The notes: a model not told the origin generated them from the letters alone. DNA of 64,000 bases from Piscinibacter sp943370595 (GCA_943370595.1 CALRRO020000001.1:496001-560000); one strand, 5' to 3'. Shown: positions 16,282 through 24,367, counted from the stretch's first letter. Translations and numbers: made by a program.

Positions 16282-16800
16282 ATGCGCCTTGCCGTACCGG
16301 AGCCCTTCATGCCAACGCCCCTGCCGTCTGCACGGCCTGTCACCGCCGCGCTGTCTGCGGACCCGGCGCCGCACGGCGCGGGCCAGGTCGTCAGTACGAC
16401 ACCGGGCGAGCGCGAGTTCCGTGCCCTGTGCAGCGCCTTCCGCAACAGCGGCGGCATGCTGCGCGGCGACGACCTCGCCCGCCTGCTGGAAGACCACCGC
16501 TGCGGCGACTTCGTCAGCCTCGCGCGCTTCATCTCCCGCCACGAGATCTTCTCGTTCGACTGGCGGGAGGCGGTGTGGGTGCCGATGTTCCAGTTCGACC
16601 TGCGCGACCTGTCGATCCGGCCCGGCCCGCAACGTGTGCTCGCCGAACTCGGTGGCGCGTACGACGGCTGGGCCCTGGCGTCCTGGTTCTCGCAGCCCAA
16701 CGTGTGGCTGCGCGGCGCGCGCCCGGTGGACCTGCTCGACGCCGATCTCGGTCACGTGCTGCGCGCCGCCCGGGCAGACGGTTTCGTCGCCAAGGGCTGA
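16282..16800 (+). CDS. Orphan MbcA/ParS/Xre antitoxin-type toxin-binding domain protein
   Basis: 172 residues. The C-terminal 60 residues (DGWALASWFSQPNVWLRGARPVDLLDADLGHVLRAAR) match the layout of the DUF2384 toxin-binding domain of RES-type antitoxins: a WL.. helix, a P-x-D-LL turn and a final helix. The preceding region (about 45-110) is helical and could replace the usual Xre DNA-binding part. No RES-domain toxin is adjacent; the next genes are DUF3309 and a sugar dehydrogenase. ATG 16282 has GAGG nine bases upstream. ATG 16309 with GGAG is an alternative start. It may be a regulator or scaffold rather than an antitoxin. Confidence 0.6.
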   Translation: MRLAVPEPFMPTPLPSARPVTAALSADPAPHGAGQVVSTTPGEREFRALCSAFRNSGGMLRGDDLARLLEDHRCGDFVSLARFISRHEIFSFDWREAVWVPMFQFDLRDLSIRPGPQRVLAELGGAYDGWALASWFSQPNVWLRGARPVDLLDADLGHVLRAARADGFVAKG

Positions 16801-16833
16801 CGCCCGCGGCCCCCTTTCCCTTCGGAGACTTCC

Positions 16834-16992
16834 ATGAGCCTCGGCACCATTCTTCTCATCGTCCTGATCCTGATGCTGATCGGCGTCGTTCCCACCTGGC
16901 CGCACAGCAGCAGCTGGGGCTACGGGCCCAGTGGCGCGCTCGGTGTCATCGTCGTGATCGTGCTCGTTCTGCTGCTCCTGGGAAAGCTGTGA
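16834..16992 (+). CDS. Small DUF3309-type membrane protein
   Basis: 52 residues: an N-terminal hydrophobic helix (SLGTILLIVLILMLIGVVP), the short WPHSSSWGYGPSG turn and a second hydrophobic helix ending LLLLGKL. This helix-WP-turn-GYGPSG-helix layout is the hallmark of DUF3309, common in proteobacterial stress regions. CGGAG lies upstream of the ATG. The stop codon overlaps the GTG of the next gene (GTGA), so the two are translationally coupled. Function unknown. Confidence 0.85.
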   Translation: MSLGTILLIVLILMLIGVVPTWPHSSSWGYGPSGALGVIVVIVLVLLLLGKL

Positions 16993-18323
16993 GCGCTGCG
17001 GCTGACGCCGCCGCACGGGCCGCCTTGCCGGCCTCCTTGCTGGCCTGCGCGGTGATGGTGGCGGCCTGCGGCGAGCCGGCCACGCTGCCGGTGTCGGCCG
17101 GCACCGGGCCGCAGCCCGAGCTGCCGGCGCCGCGCACCAGCCTGATCCCGACCGTGCACATCGCGCCGGCGCGCGGCTGGGCCGCCGGTGCCGCGCCGAA
17201 GGCCGCGCCGGGCCTGCAGGTCGCCGCCTTCGCACGCGGCCTGGCCCACCCGCGCTGGCTGCTCGTGCTGCCCAACGGCGACGTGCTGGTGGCCGAGACC
17301 AACGCGCCGCCGCGTCCCGAGGACGCACGCGGCATCAAGGGCTGGGCGATGAGCCTGGTGATGAAGTCCGCCGGTGCCGCGGTGCGCAGCCCCGACCGCA
17401 TCACGCTGTTGCGCGACACCGACGGCGACGGCGTGGCCGACCTGCGCTCGGTGCTCATCGACAGCCTCGCTTCGCCCTTCGGCATGGCGCTGATCGGCAA
17501 GCACCTTTACGTGGCCAACTCCGACGCGGTGCGGCGATTTCCGTATGCGGTCGGCCAGACCCGCATCGACAAGCCCGGCACGACGCTGATCGACCTGCCG
17601 GCCGGCGCGATCAACCACCACTGGACGAAGAACCTGATCGCCAGCGCCGACGGCCGCAAGCTGTACGCCACCGTCGGCTCGAACAGCAACGTCGCCGAGC
17701 GCGGCATGGCCGCCGAGGCGCAGCGCGCCGCGATCTGGGAGATCGACCTCGCCAGCGCGACGCACCGGGTCTTCGCGACCGGGCTGCGCAACCCCAACGG
17801 CATGGCCTGGGCGGCCGACGGCGTGCTGTGGACCGTGGTCAACGAGCGCGACGAACTGGGCAGCGACCTGGTGCCCGACTACCTGACCTCGGTGCGCGAC
17901 GGCGCCTTCTACGGCTGGCCGTACAGCTACTACGGCCGCAACGTCGACGAGCGTGTGCAGCCGCCGCGGCCCGACCTCGTCGCCACCGCCGTGGTGCCCG
18001 ACTACGCGCTCGGGCCGCACACCGCCTCGCTGGGCCTCGCCTCCGCGGCCGGTGCGCGGCTGCCGGCCCCCTTTGCCGACGGCATGTTCATCGGCCAGCA
18101 CGGCTCGTGGAACCGGCGGCCGCACAGCGGCTACAAGGTGATCTTCGTGCCCTTCGCGGGCGGTCGACCGTCGGGCCCGCCGATCGACGTGCTGGCCGGC
18201 TTCCTCACCGCCGACGGCGATGCCTCGGGCCGGCCGGTTGGCGTGGCCATCGACCGCCAGGGCGCGCTGCTGGTGGCCGACGACGTGGGCAACGCCGTCT
18301 GGCGCGTCACCGCGGCGCCCTAG
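16989..18323 (+). CDS. PQQ-dependent sugar dehydrogenase/sorbosone dehydrogenase-like lipoprotein
   Basis: 444 residues. The N terminus ends in a lipobox (MVAAC), suggesting a lipoprotein exported to the periplasm. The rest is a six-bladed beta-propeller of the glucose/sorbosone dehydrogenase family: GLAHPRWLLVLPNGDVLVAET near 75-95, SPFGMALIGKHLYVAN, ATGLRNPNGMAW, GAFYGWPYSYYG and GQHGSWNR. Such proteins oxidise aldoses with PQQ, though many members have no proven activity. GTG 16989 overlaps the DUF3309 stop; an ATG further in would remove the signal peptide. It is followed after 25 bp by the phospholipase-D-like gene. Confidence 0.82.
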   Translation: MSAAADAAARAALPASLLACAVMVAACGEPATLPVSAGTGPQPELPAPRTSLIPTVHIAPARGWAAGAAPKAAPGLQVAAFARGLAHPRWLLVLPNGDVLVAETNAPPRPEDARGIKGWAMSLVMKSAGAAVRSPDRITLLRDTDGDGVADLRSVLIDSLASPFGMALIGKHLYVANSDAVRRFPYAVGQTRIDKPGTTLIDLPAGAINHHWTKNLIASADGRKLYATVGSNSNVAERGMAAEAQRAAIWEIDLASATHRVFATGLRNPNGMAWAADGVLWTVVNERDELGSDLVPDYLTSVRDGAFYGWPYSYYGRNVDERVQPPRPDLVATAVVPDYALGPHTASLGLASAAGARLPAPFADGMFIGQHGSWNRRPHSGYKVIFVPFAGGRPSGPPIDVLAGFLTADGDASGRPVGVAIDRQGALLVADDVGNAVWRVTAAP

Positions 18324-18348
18324 GCCCGCCTCACGACCCGGGCAGCCC

Positions 18349-19728
18349 ATGCGCTTCGGCCGCCCGATCCTCGCCTTGCTGTGCGCGGCGGTCTGCACCG
18401 GCTGCGCCAGCCTGCCGCGCATCGTGCCCGACCTCGCGCGGCGCGAGGCCCCGGCGGTGCAGCTCGCCGGTGCGCAGGGCCCGCTGTCGGCCGCGCGCAG
18501 CCGCGCCGTGCTCGAGCAGCTGGCCAGCCGCGGCCGGCCGACCGACATCTTCGAGCGCCACCTCGCGCTGGAAGAAGCCATCGTCGGCAGCCCGCTGACC
18601 ACCGGCAACCGCGTCACGCTGCTGCGCGACGGCCCGGCCACCTACCAGGCCATGATCGCCGCCATCGCCGCAGCGCGCGAGCACATCCACCTCGAGACCT
18701 ACATCCTCGAGGACGACGAAGTCGGCCAGCGCTTCGCGCAGGCACTGATCGAGCGGCAGCGCGCCGGCGTCAAGGTGCTGCTGCTGCGCGACGGCGTCGG
18801 CACGCTGGGCACGCCCGAGGCCTTCTTCCAGCGCCTGACCGAAGCCGGCGTGCAGGTGCTGGAGTTCAACCCGGTCAACCCGCTGCGCGCGCGCGGCGAC
18901 TGGGAGCTGAACCAGCGCGACCACCGCAAGCTGCTGATCGTCGACGGGCACATCGCCTTCCTCGGCGGCATCAACATCAGCAGCGTGTACTCGGGCGGCT
19001 CGTTCAGCCAGCGCTCGCGACTGCGCCCCGGCGGCGGGCCGGCCTGGCGCGACACCGACCTGCGCCTGGAAGGCCCGGTGGTGGCCGAACTGCAGAAGCT
19101 CTTCCTCGCCGCCTGGGTGGCGCAGCAGGGCCCGGCGCCGGACACGCGCAACCCCTTTCCGCCGCCGCGCGCGGCCGGCGCCCAGGTGGTGCGGGCGATC
19201 GGCAGCTCGCCGGAGGAGCCCTTCAGCCTGATCTACGCGACCCTGCTGTCGGCCATCGGCAGCGCAGAGACCAGCGTGCATCTGACCAACGCCTACTTCG
19301 CGCCCGACCCGCAGCTGCTCGCCGCGCTCGAGGCCGCCGCGGCGCGCGGCGTCGACGTGAGGCTGATCCTGCCCAGCCAGACCGACTCCTGGCTGATCTT
19401 CCATGCCGGGCGCGGCTACTACGAGCGGCTGCTGCGTGCCGGCGTGAAGATCCACGAGCGGCGCGGCGTGCTGCTGCACTCGAAGACCGCGCTGGTCGAC
19501 GGCGTGTGGGCGACGGTCGGCTCGACCAACCTCGACTGGCGCAGCTTCCTGCACAACCACGAGCTGAACGCGGTGGTGCTGGGTGTGGAGTTCGGCGCGC
19601 AGCTGCAGGCGCTGTTCGCCGCCGACCTGGCGGGTTCGGAAGAGATCACGCTCGAGGCCTGGCGACGCAGGCCCCTGTCCCTGCGCGCCAAGGAGCTGTT
19701 CGCGCGGATGTGGGAGTACTGGCTGTAG
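18349..19728 (+). CDS. Phospholipase D/cardiolipin synthase-like lipoprotein
   Basis: 459 residues. The signal peptide ends with a lipobox (VCTGC). Two HKD motifs are present: HRKLLIVD with H192 and HSKTALVD with H377, each followed by a GG/GS-TN element (LGGINIS; VGSTNLDWRS). These form the paired catalytic site of cardiolipin synthases and phosphatidyl transferases. An N-terminal lipoprotein anchor in place of two membrane helices is less usual and suggests a periplasm-facing enzyme. It would make cardiolipin from two phosphatidylglycerols or from PG and PE. It follows the dehydrogenase gene closely and is probably in the same operon. Confidence 0.82.
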   Translation: MRFGRPILALLCAAVCTGCASLPRIVPDLARREAPAVQLAGAQGPLSAARSRAVLEQLASRGRPTDIFERHLALEEAIVGSPLTTGNRVTLLRDGPATYQAMIAAIAAAREHIHLETYILEDDEVGQRFAQALIERQRAGVKVLLLRDGVGTLGTPEAFFQRLTEAGVQVLEFNPVNPLRARGDWELNQRDHRKLLIVDGHIAFLGGINISSVYSGGSFSQRSRLRPGGGPAWRDTDLRLEGPVVAELQKLFLAAWVAQQGPAPDTRNPFPPPRAAGAQVVRAIGSSPEEPFSLIYATLLSAIGSAETSVHLTNAYFAPDPQLLAALEAAAARGVDVRLILPSQTDSWLIFHAGRGYYERLLRAGVKIHERRGVLLHSKTALVDGVWATVGSTNLDWRSFLHNHELNAVVLGVEFGAQLQALFAADLAGSEEITLEAWRRRPLSLRAKELFARMWEYWL

Positions 19729-19765
19729 CGGGCTGTGGCGCCCGCACCACGCCCGGCGCGCCCCG

Positions 19766-19811
19766 CTGCGTACGTTGGCGAACAGACGCAGCCCAGGGCG
19801 CGGCCTACAAA
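19766..19811 (+). promoter_or_regulatory. Palindrome-type promoter of the GGDEF gene (leaderless)
   Basis: CTGCGTACG-TTGG-CGAACAGAC at 19766-19787, then 18 bp, then TACAAA at 19806-19811. Six bases later comes the ATG at 19818, so the predicted +1 coincides with the start codon and there is no ribosome-binding site. Confidence 0.72.
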
Positions 19812-19817
19812 CGCCCC

Positions 19818-20771
19818 ATGCAAAGCAGCCAAGGCCTGTTCCGGCACAAGGGCACCCCCACTGCGCTTGCCAGGTTGGTCCCCCACCCGGCGGCGGCTCC
19901 TGGGAACGGTCATGCCCTGTCATCGCCGGTGGGTGTGCCGGTGGCCGACGATGGCCACGGCGACGTCGCCCTGAACGACTGGAACGACCTGTTCTCGGCG
20001 GTGAAGGTGCGGCTGGGCATGCTCGGCCACGCGCTGGAGACTGCAGACGACCGTGCCGCCCGTGGCGTGCTGGAGTGCGCCGACGCGCTGGAGCAGCTTC
20101 ATGCGACGCTGCTGCACGAGGTCGGGCTGCGCCGGCAGTTCGAACTGGAGCTGTTCGATGCGCGCCTGGCTCTGGCGCTGTCGCGCGCCGCGCTGGCGGG
20201 CACGCGCGACGGCGAGCGGCAGGCACGCCACGAGGCGCTGCACGACCCGCTGACCGGGCTGCCGAATCGCCGGCACTTCAGCCAGCGGCTGTCGCAGGCG
20301 CTGGCGCCTTCGCTCGCACCGCCGGTGCCGCTGGCCGTGTTCTACCTCGACCTCGACGACTTCAAGCCCATCAACGACCAGCACGGGCACGCCACCGGCG
20401 ACGAGTTGCTGCGCATCGTCGCGGCGCGGCTGGCGCGCGCCGTGCGCGCCGAGGATCTCGTCGCCCGCCTGGGCGGTGACGAGTTCGCCTGCCTGATCAC
20501 CGACATGCCGGGCCCGGCTCCGATCGAGGCGCTGGCGCGCAAGCTGTTCGACAGCGTTGCCGCTCCCGCCACCGTCGGTGACCTGGAACTGGTGGTACAC
20601 GCCAGCATCGGCATCGCGATCTGCCCGCCCGACGACGCCAGCGCCGACGCGTTGCTGCGCTGCGCCGATGCGGCGATGTACCGGGCCAAGCGCCTGCGCC
20701 TCGGCCACGCCTGCTTCGACGCCGGCATCGACGATCGCGAGCACGTCAGCGCGCCGTCGCCCGAGCGCTGA
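19818..20771 (+). CDS. Diguanylate cyclase (GGDEF domain)
   Basis: 317 residues. Residues 1-60 look disordered. A helical region with coiled-coil character (about 60-140) precedes a GGDEF domain (about 145-305) with LTGLPNRRHF, DLDDFKPINDQHGHATGDELL and an intact GGDEF active site at 219-223. It should make cyclic di-GMP from two GTP. No inhibitory RxxD is seen at the usual spot before GGDEF (RAEDLVARLGGDEF). There is no membrane segment, so control must come through the helical N terminus or through transcription. The start lies directly behind a -10 box with no Shine-Dalgarno sequence. c-di-GMP would link this gene to the exopolysaccharide locus. Confidence 0.88.
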   Translation: MQSSQGLFRHKGTPTALARLVPHPAAAPGNGHALSSPVGVPVADDGHGDVALNDWNDLFSAVKVRLGMLGHALETADDRAARGVLECADALEQLHATLLHEVGLRRQFELELFDARLALALSRAALAGTRDGERQARHEALHDPLTGLPNRRHFSQRLSQALAPSLAPPVPLAVFYLDLDDFKPINDQHGHATGDELLRIVAARLARAVRAEDLVARLGGDEFACLITDMPGPAPIEALARKLFDSVAAPATVGDLELVVHASIGIAICPPDDASADALLRCADAAMYRAKRLRLGHACFDAGIDDREHVSAPSPER

Positions 20772-20779
20772 ACGGCGGT

Positions 20780-20803
20780 CTGCCGGAGAACACCCGGCAG
20801 CTT
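20780..20803 (+). terminator. Possible intrinsic terminator after the GGDEF gene
   Basis: Inverted repeat CTGCCGG / CCGGCAG with a 7-base loop (AGAACAC), followed by CTTT, nine bases after the stop codon. The T tract is short, so termination could be inefficient. Confidence 0.4.
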
Positions 20804-20914
20804 TGGCGCAGGCGCCGTAGGACGACGACTACAGCCGAAGGCGGTGCCGTCTGCTGCCCAGCGACAGGCCCGCTGCCGATACTCAATTTCCATCTCTCCA
20901 CAAGAAAGCCCTCC

Positions 20915-21469
20915 ATGACCCACCGTTTCGAACGCTCCCACTCCCTGCTCGCAGCCGTGCTGCTGGCCCTGCCGATCGCCGTGTCCGCCCAGGCGATGTC
21001 CAAGCCCGACCACGCCAGCGCGAAGACGCGCATCGGGGCCGACTACAAGGCCGACAAGACCGCCTGCGACGCCATGTCGGGCAACGGCAAGGACGTCTGC
21101 GTCGAGCAGGCCAAGGGCAAGGAGAAGGTCGCGAAGGCCGAGCTCGAGTACGCCTACACCGCCAAGGCCGCGGACAAGAACAAGGTCCTGGTCGCGCGTG
21201 CCGAGAGCACCTATGCCGTGGCCAAGGAGCGCTGCGACGACCAGGCCGGCAACGCCAAGGACGTCTGCCGCAGCGAAGCCAAGGCGGCCGAGACGCACGC
21301 CCTGGCCGAGGCGAAGCTGGGCAAGGAAGTGACCGCCGCGAAGCAGGAGGCCAGCACCGACATGCGCGATGCCGACTACAAGGTCGCGGCCGAGAAGTGC
21401 GATGCCATGGCCGGCGATGCCAAGGCCAGCTGCATCGCCGCGGCGAAGACGAAGTTCGGCCAGAACTGA
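20915..21469 (+). CDS. Secreted repeat protein with three C-X10-C units
   Basis: 184 residues. A signal peptide (LLAAVLLALPIAVSAQA) is followed by a Lys/Ala/Glu-rich, probably helical mature part. Three imperfect repeats each hold a cysteine pair with identical spacing: C51/C62, C107/C118 and C152/C163, in the frame CDxxxGxxKxxC. Each pair could close a disulphide hairpin in the periplasm. I recognise no characterised family; similar alanine-lysine-rich secreted proteins are common hypotheticals in Burkholderiales. It is followed after 16 bp by the DUF1003 gene, suggesting one operon. Confidence 0.7.
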   Translation: MTHRFERSHSLLAAVLLALPIAVSAQAMSKPDHASAKTRIGADYKADKTACDAMSGNGKDVCVEQAKGKEKVAKAELEYAYTAKAADKNKVLVARAESTYAVAKERCDDQAGNAKDVCRSEAKAAETHALAEAKLGKEVTAAKQEASTDMRDADYKVAAEKCDAMAGDAKASCIAAAKTKFGQN

Positions 21470-21485
21470 GCCGGACCGAGGCCGC

Positions 21486-22088
21486 ATGCGCCACCCCGAC
21501 GAGATCGCCGCGACGCTGCTGGGCGTGCCCTTCGGCACGCTCGACGCGCGCGACCAGAAGATCGCGCGGCACGTGGCGTCGCGCCGGCACATCTCGCGCA
21601 ATCTGGCGCAGCAGCCTGCCGCCACCCGCGGCCAGCGCGCCGCGGACGCGGTGGCGGCCTTCGGCGGCTCGTGGACCTTCGTCGGCCTGTTCGCCGCCGT
21701 GTTGCTGGCATGGGTCGGGCTCAATGCCTGGCTCATGCGCAGCCGCGGCCAGTCGTTCGACCCCTACCCCTACATCCTGCTCAACCTGTTCCTGTCGATG
21801 CTCGCCGCCATCCAGGCGCCGATCATCCTGATGTCGCAGAACCGGCAGTCGCAGAAGGACCGCCTCGGCGCCGAGCACGACTACGAGGTCAACCTCAAGG
21901 CCGAGCTGGAGATCATGCTGCTGCACGACAAGATCGACACGCTGCGCGACCGCCAGTGGCAGGAGCTGCTGGCGATGCAGACCCAGCAGCTCGCGTTGCT
22001 GACGTCGCTTGCCGGCCCGGCCTTCACCAGCAGCACCGGCAGCACCGGCCGCATGCAAAGGCGCACGGCGCCGCAAGGCTCACCATGA
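21486..22088 (+). CDS. DUF1003 family inner-membrane protein
   Basis: 200 residues. Two hydrophobic helices (GSWTFVGLFAAVLLAWVGLNAWL and PYPYILLNLFLSMLAAIQAPIILMSQNRQ) are separated by a short loop with the family signature FDPYPYILLN. Afterwards comes QKDRLGAEHDYEVNLKAELEI, characteristic of DUF1003. The C terminus is a coiled coil and a Ser/Thr/Gly tail. The biochemical role is unknown; members often sit among stress genes. The stop overlaps the ATG of the next gene (ATGA). Confidence 0.87.
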   Translation: MRHPDEIAATLLGVPFGTLDARDQKIARHVASRRHISRNLAQQPAATRGQRAADAVAAFGGSWTFVGLFAAVLLAWVGLNAWLMRSRGQSFDPYPYILLNLFLSMLAAIQAPIILMSQNRQSQKDRLGAEHDYEVNLKAELEIMLLHDKIDTLRDRQWQELLAMQTQQLALLTSLAGPAFTSSTGSTGRMQRRTAPQGSP

Positions 22089-22384
22089 ACACCACCGTCA
22101 CCCCTGCCACCCCCGTCGCGGTCACCACGGGCCCACGCGCCGAACTGGCTCGCTGGGAGACCGAAGGCGGCTCGCCGCGGCCAGCCACGTCGGACGGTGA
22201 TGCCCTGCTGCTGCAGCGCCTGGGCGCTGCGCTCGTGAGCCAGTGGAACGAGCTGCCGATGCCCTTGCAGCGCGCGGTCTACGACCGTGCGGTCGCCGGC
22301 CTCGCGGCCGAAGAGGAGACGGCGATGAAGCGCCGCATGGCGCGCTTCCTGCACCAGCACAAGCAGCCGGCGCCTTCCGCCTGA
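22085..22384 (+). CDS. Hypothetical 99-residue protein coupled to DUF1003
   Basis: 99 residues, no signal peptide or membrane segment. A Thr/Pro/Val-rich start leads to an acidic helix-forming core (DALLLQRLGAALVSQWNELPMPLQRAVYDRAVAGL) and a basic end (MKRRMARFLHQHK). Its ATG overlaps the DUF1003 stop, so its translation is coupled to that gene. I recognise no family. The 3' end faces DUF1488 with a gap of seven bases. Confidence 0.6.
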   Translation: MNTTVTPATPVAVTTGPRAELARWETEGGSPRPATSDGDALLLQRLGAALVSQWNELPMPLQRAVYDRAVAGLAAEEETAMKRRMARFLHQHKQPAPSA

Positions 22385-22391
22385 GCCCGGC

Positions 22392-22685
22392 TCAGCTGCG
22401 TCGGCGCTGCGGCATGTCGGCCTCGCGCAGCATCACCGGCTCGATCGATCCGGCGGCCACGCGGCGCAGCACGGCCTCGTCGATCTCACGTCGGTGCTGC
22501 AGGTAGGTGGACACCGCATCGTCTCCAGAGAGCTTGCCCTGGAAGAGGAAGTGCAGCGCCTCGCGCGTGATGGTGGCGCCGATGAAGCGGGCGCCTTCGG
22601 TGAGCACCCAGAAGCGCACGGCGCCGGAGGCGTCGTGGAAGAACGGGGCCGGAGGCATGTCGGTGATGTCGATGGCGTTCACCAT
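22392..22685 (-). CDS. DUF1488-like small protein
   Basis: 97 residues. The order VRFWVLTEGARFIGATITREALHFLF resembles DUF1488 (a beta hairpin followed by an 'eaL' helix). A helical C terminus ends in a basic tail. Function unknown. ATG 22685 sits six bases from the stop of the AI-2E-type permease and only three bases after a -10-like TAGTCT. Translation could therefore be coupled to the permease gene, or initiation could use a downstream ATG (MPPAPF). Confidence 0.65.
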   Translation of the reverse strand: MVNAIDITDMPPAPFFHDASGAVRFWVLTEGARFIGATITREALHFLFQGKLSGDDAVSTYLQHRREIDEAVLRRVAAGSIEPVMLREADMPQRRRS

Positions 22686-22688
22686 GGC

Positions 22689-22734
22689 AGACTAGGCCGG
22701 CGGCTCGCTGCCGTCCGTGCGCTGGCGCACCGAC
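22689..22734 (-). promoter_or_regulatory. Palindrome-type promoter upstream of the DUF1488-like gene, inside the permease CDS
   Basis: Plus strand GTCCGTGCG-CTGG-CGCACCGAC (22713-22734). On the minus strand the proximal CGCACGGAC is followed after 18 bp by TAGTCT (22694-22689). The TAG of this box is also the permease stop codon. The element encodes the permease C terminus VRQRTD. Confidence 0.65.
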
Positions 22735-23810
22735 TCGCGCGTGCTGCCGTGGATATGCCACAGCGCCACGAACATCGCCGCGGTCGCCGGCCCGAGCACG
22801 AAGCCGTTCACGCCCAGCGTTGCCATGCCCCCGAGCGTGGTGGTCAGCACCACGTAGTCGGGCAGGCGCGTGTCCTTGCCCACCAGCAGCGGCCGCAGCA
22901 GGTTGTCGACCAGCCCGATCACCAGCACGCCGAAGGCCGCCAGCGCCACGCCGTGCCACGGCGAGCCGGTGACGAAGAAGTACAGCGCGACCGGTGCCCA
23001 GACGAGCGCCGCGCCCACCGCCGGCACCAGCGACAGGAAAGCCATCAGCACGCCCCACAGCAGCGCCCCGCCGACGCCCAGCGCCCAGAAGGCGAGCCCG
23101 CCGAGCAGGCCCTGCAAGGCCGCCACCACCATGTTGCCCTTGACGGTGGCGCGCACGACGGTGCCGAACTTGTCGACCAGCTCGCGCTGGTGCGCCGGCG
23201 CCAGCGGCACGGCGCGGCGCGCGGCGCGCGACAGCCCGTGCCCATCGCGGATCAGGAAGAAAGCCAGGTACAGCGTGATGAACACGCCGGTGACGAACTC
23301 GAAGGTGTTCTGGCCGATGCCCAGCGCCTGCGTGGCGATGAACTGGCTGGCCTGCGTGATCCCGGCCGCGACGCGGCCCTGGACGATGTCGAAATCGCCC
23401 CAGCCGACGCGGTCGAGCAGCGCGGCCACGCCGGCCGGCAAGGCGTCGAACAGGCCGCGCAGGTAGATGGCCGGCTGCCACTGCCCCGTCTGCAGCCGCT
23501 CATAGACGCCGGCCGCCTCGCGCGCCAGCGAGGCCGTGATCAGCGCGAAGGGCACGATGACGACCAGCACCACCACCAGCATGGTCAGCAGCGCGCTGAC
23601 CGTGGGTCGCAGGCCGGTCCGCTGCCGCAAGCGGCGATGCAGCGGCTCGAAAAGCAGCGCGATGACCACGCCCCACAGGATCGGCCCGTAGAACGGCAGC
23701 AGGATCCAGCCCAGCGCCAGCGTCACCAGCACCAGCAGCAGCGCGAGCATGCGCCGCTCAAGCACGGTGGCGGGCTCGCCCTCGGCAACACGGTCGGGTT
23801 CTGCAGACAT
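22692..23810 (-). CDS. AI-2E family (TqsA/YdiK-like) permease
   Basis: 372 residues with about eight membrane segments and a large central loop, the layout of the AI-2E/PerM family. Characteristic patches include LVPAVGAALVWAPVALYFFVTG and the C-terminal VLTTTLGGMATLGVNGFVLGPATAAMFVALWHI. Members are secondary exporters of small molecules or ions; the name does not prove autoinducer transport. ATG 23810 has no Shine-Dalgarno sequence and lies six bases after the -10-like TATGCT, so a leaderless mRNA is predicted from the bidirectional palindrome at 23841-23862. The last residues (VRQRTDGSEPPA) overlap the next promoter. Confidence 0.87.
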   Translation of the reverse strand: MSAEPDRVAEGEPATVLERRMLALLLVLVTLALGWILLPFYGPILWGVVIALLFEPLHRRLRQRTGLRPTVSALLTMLVVVLVVIVPFALITASLAREAAGVYERLQTGQWQPAIYLRGLFDALPAGVAALLDRVGWGDFDIVQGRVAAGITQASQFIATQALGIGQNTFEFVTGVFITLYLAFFLIRDGHGLSRAARRAVPLAPAHQRELVDKFGTVVRATVKGNMVVAALQGLLGGLAFWALGVGGALLWGVLMAFLSLVPAVGAALVWAPVALYFFVTGSPWHGVALAAFGVLVIGLVDNLLRPLLVGKDTRLPDYVVLTTTLGGMATLGVNGFVLGPATAAMFVALWHIHGSTRESVRQRTDGSEPPA

Positions 23811-23816
23811 CGCACC

Positions 23817-23886
23817 AGCATACGCGCCGGCCCCGGTCGCCTGGGTACGCCAGCGCACCGACCGGTGGTGCCGGTGCGCGTAGCGT
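23817..23886. promoter_or_regulatory. Bidirectional palindrome promoter between the permease and DUF302 genes
   Basis: One palindrome, CTGGGTACG-CCAG-CGCACCGAC (23841-23862), has a -10 box at the correct distance on both sides: TATGCT on the minus strand (23822-23817, then six bases, then ATG 23810) and TAGCGT on the plus strand (23881-23886, predicted start near 23893). Confidence 0.7.
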
Positions 23887-23928
23887 CCGCCGGATCACCC
23901 CTGTGGCCCCGCCGGGCCGGAGACACCC

Positions 23929-24357
23929 ATGGACACCGCAGTTGCCCACCCCGACACCCGCTACGCCTTTCACGCCCTGCCGATGCCGGGCGGCCTCGCG
24001 GATGCGATGTCGCGCACCGTGGGCGCGCTGGCCGCCGAAGGCTTCGGCGTGCTGACCGACATCGACATGCAGGCCACGCTGCGCCTGCGGCTGGGCGTCG
24101 AGACCCTGCCCTGCCGCATCCTCGGCGCCTGCCATCCGCCGCTGGCCCTGCGGGCGGTGCAGGCGGAACCCGACATCGCGGTGCTGCTGCCGTGCAACGT
24201 CGTCGTGCGGCAGGACGACGACGGCGAGGTCACGGTGAGCTTCATGGACCCGATGGCCGTGCTGCAGTTGACACGCAACGCGGCCGTCGCGGAAGTCGCC
24301 CGCGAGGTGCGCCTGCGACTCGATCGCGTGCGCCAGGCGCTGGGCGGGGTGGGCTGA
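23929..24357 (+). CDS. DUF302 family protein
   Basis: 142 residues. The DUF302 fold is indicated by the start (YAFHALPMPGGLADAMSRTVGALAAEGFGVLTDIDMQATLRLRLG), the motif YRILGACHPPLA-like (CRILGACHPPLALRAV) and LLPCNVVVRQDDDGEVTVSFMDP. These are cytosolic, dimeric proteins of unknown biochemistry often linked to redox or metal stress. ATG 23929 follows GGAGACACCC. Transcription is predicted from TAGCGT at 23881-23886, giving a leader of about 36 bases. Confidence 0.88.
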   Translation: MDTAVAHPDTRYAFHALPMPGGLADAMSRTVGALAAEGFGVLTDIDMQATLRLRLGVETLPCRILGACHPPLALRAVQAEPDIAVLLPCNVVVRQDDDGEVTVSFMDPMAVLQLTRNAAVAEVAREVRLRLDRVRQALGGVG

Positions 24358-24367
24358 CGCGCCGCGC

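Noticed and set aside
15549..16800. The FMN reductase and MbcA/ParS-like genes as a toxin-antitoxin pair
   Set aside because: They are divergent, the reductase has a complete flavodoxin fold with no toxin motif, and it is operonic with a VIT-type transporter.
20849..20870. A palindrome-like sequence upstream of the C-X10-C protein gene (GTCTGCTGC then CGACAGG)
   Set aside because: One base is missing in the right arm and no TANNNT box lies at the standard distance, so I do not count it as a member.
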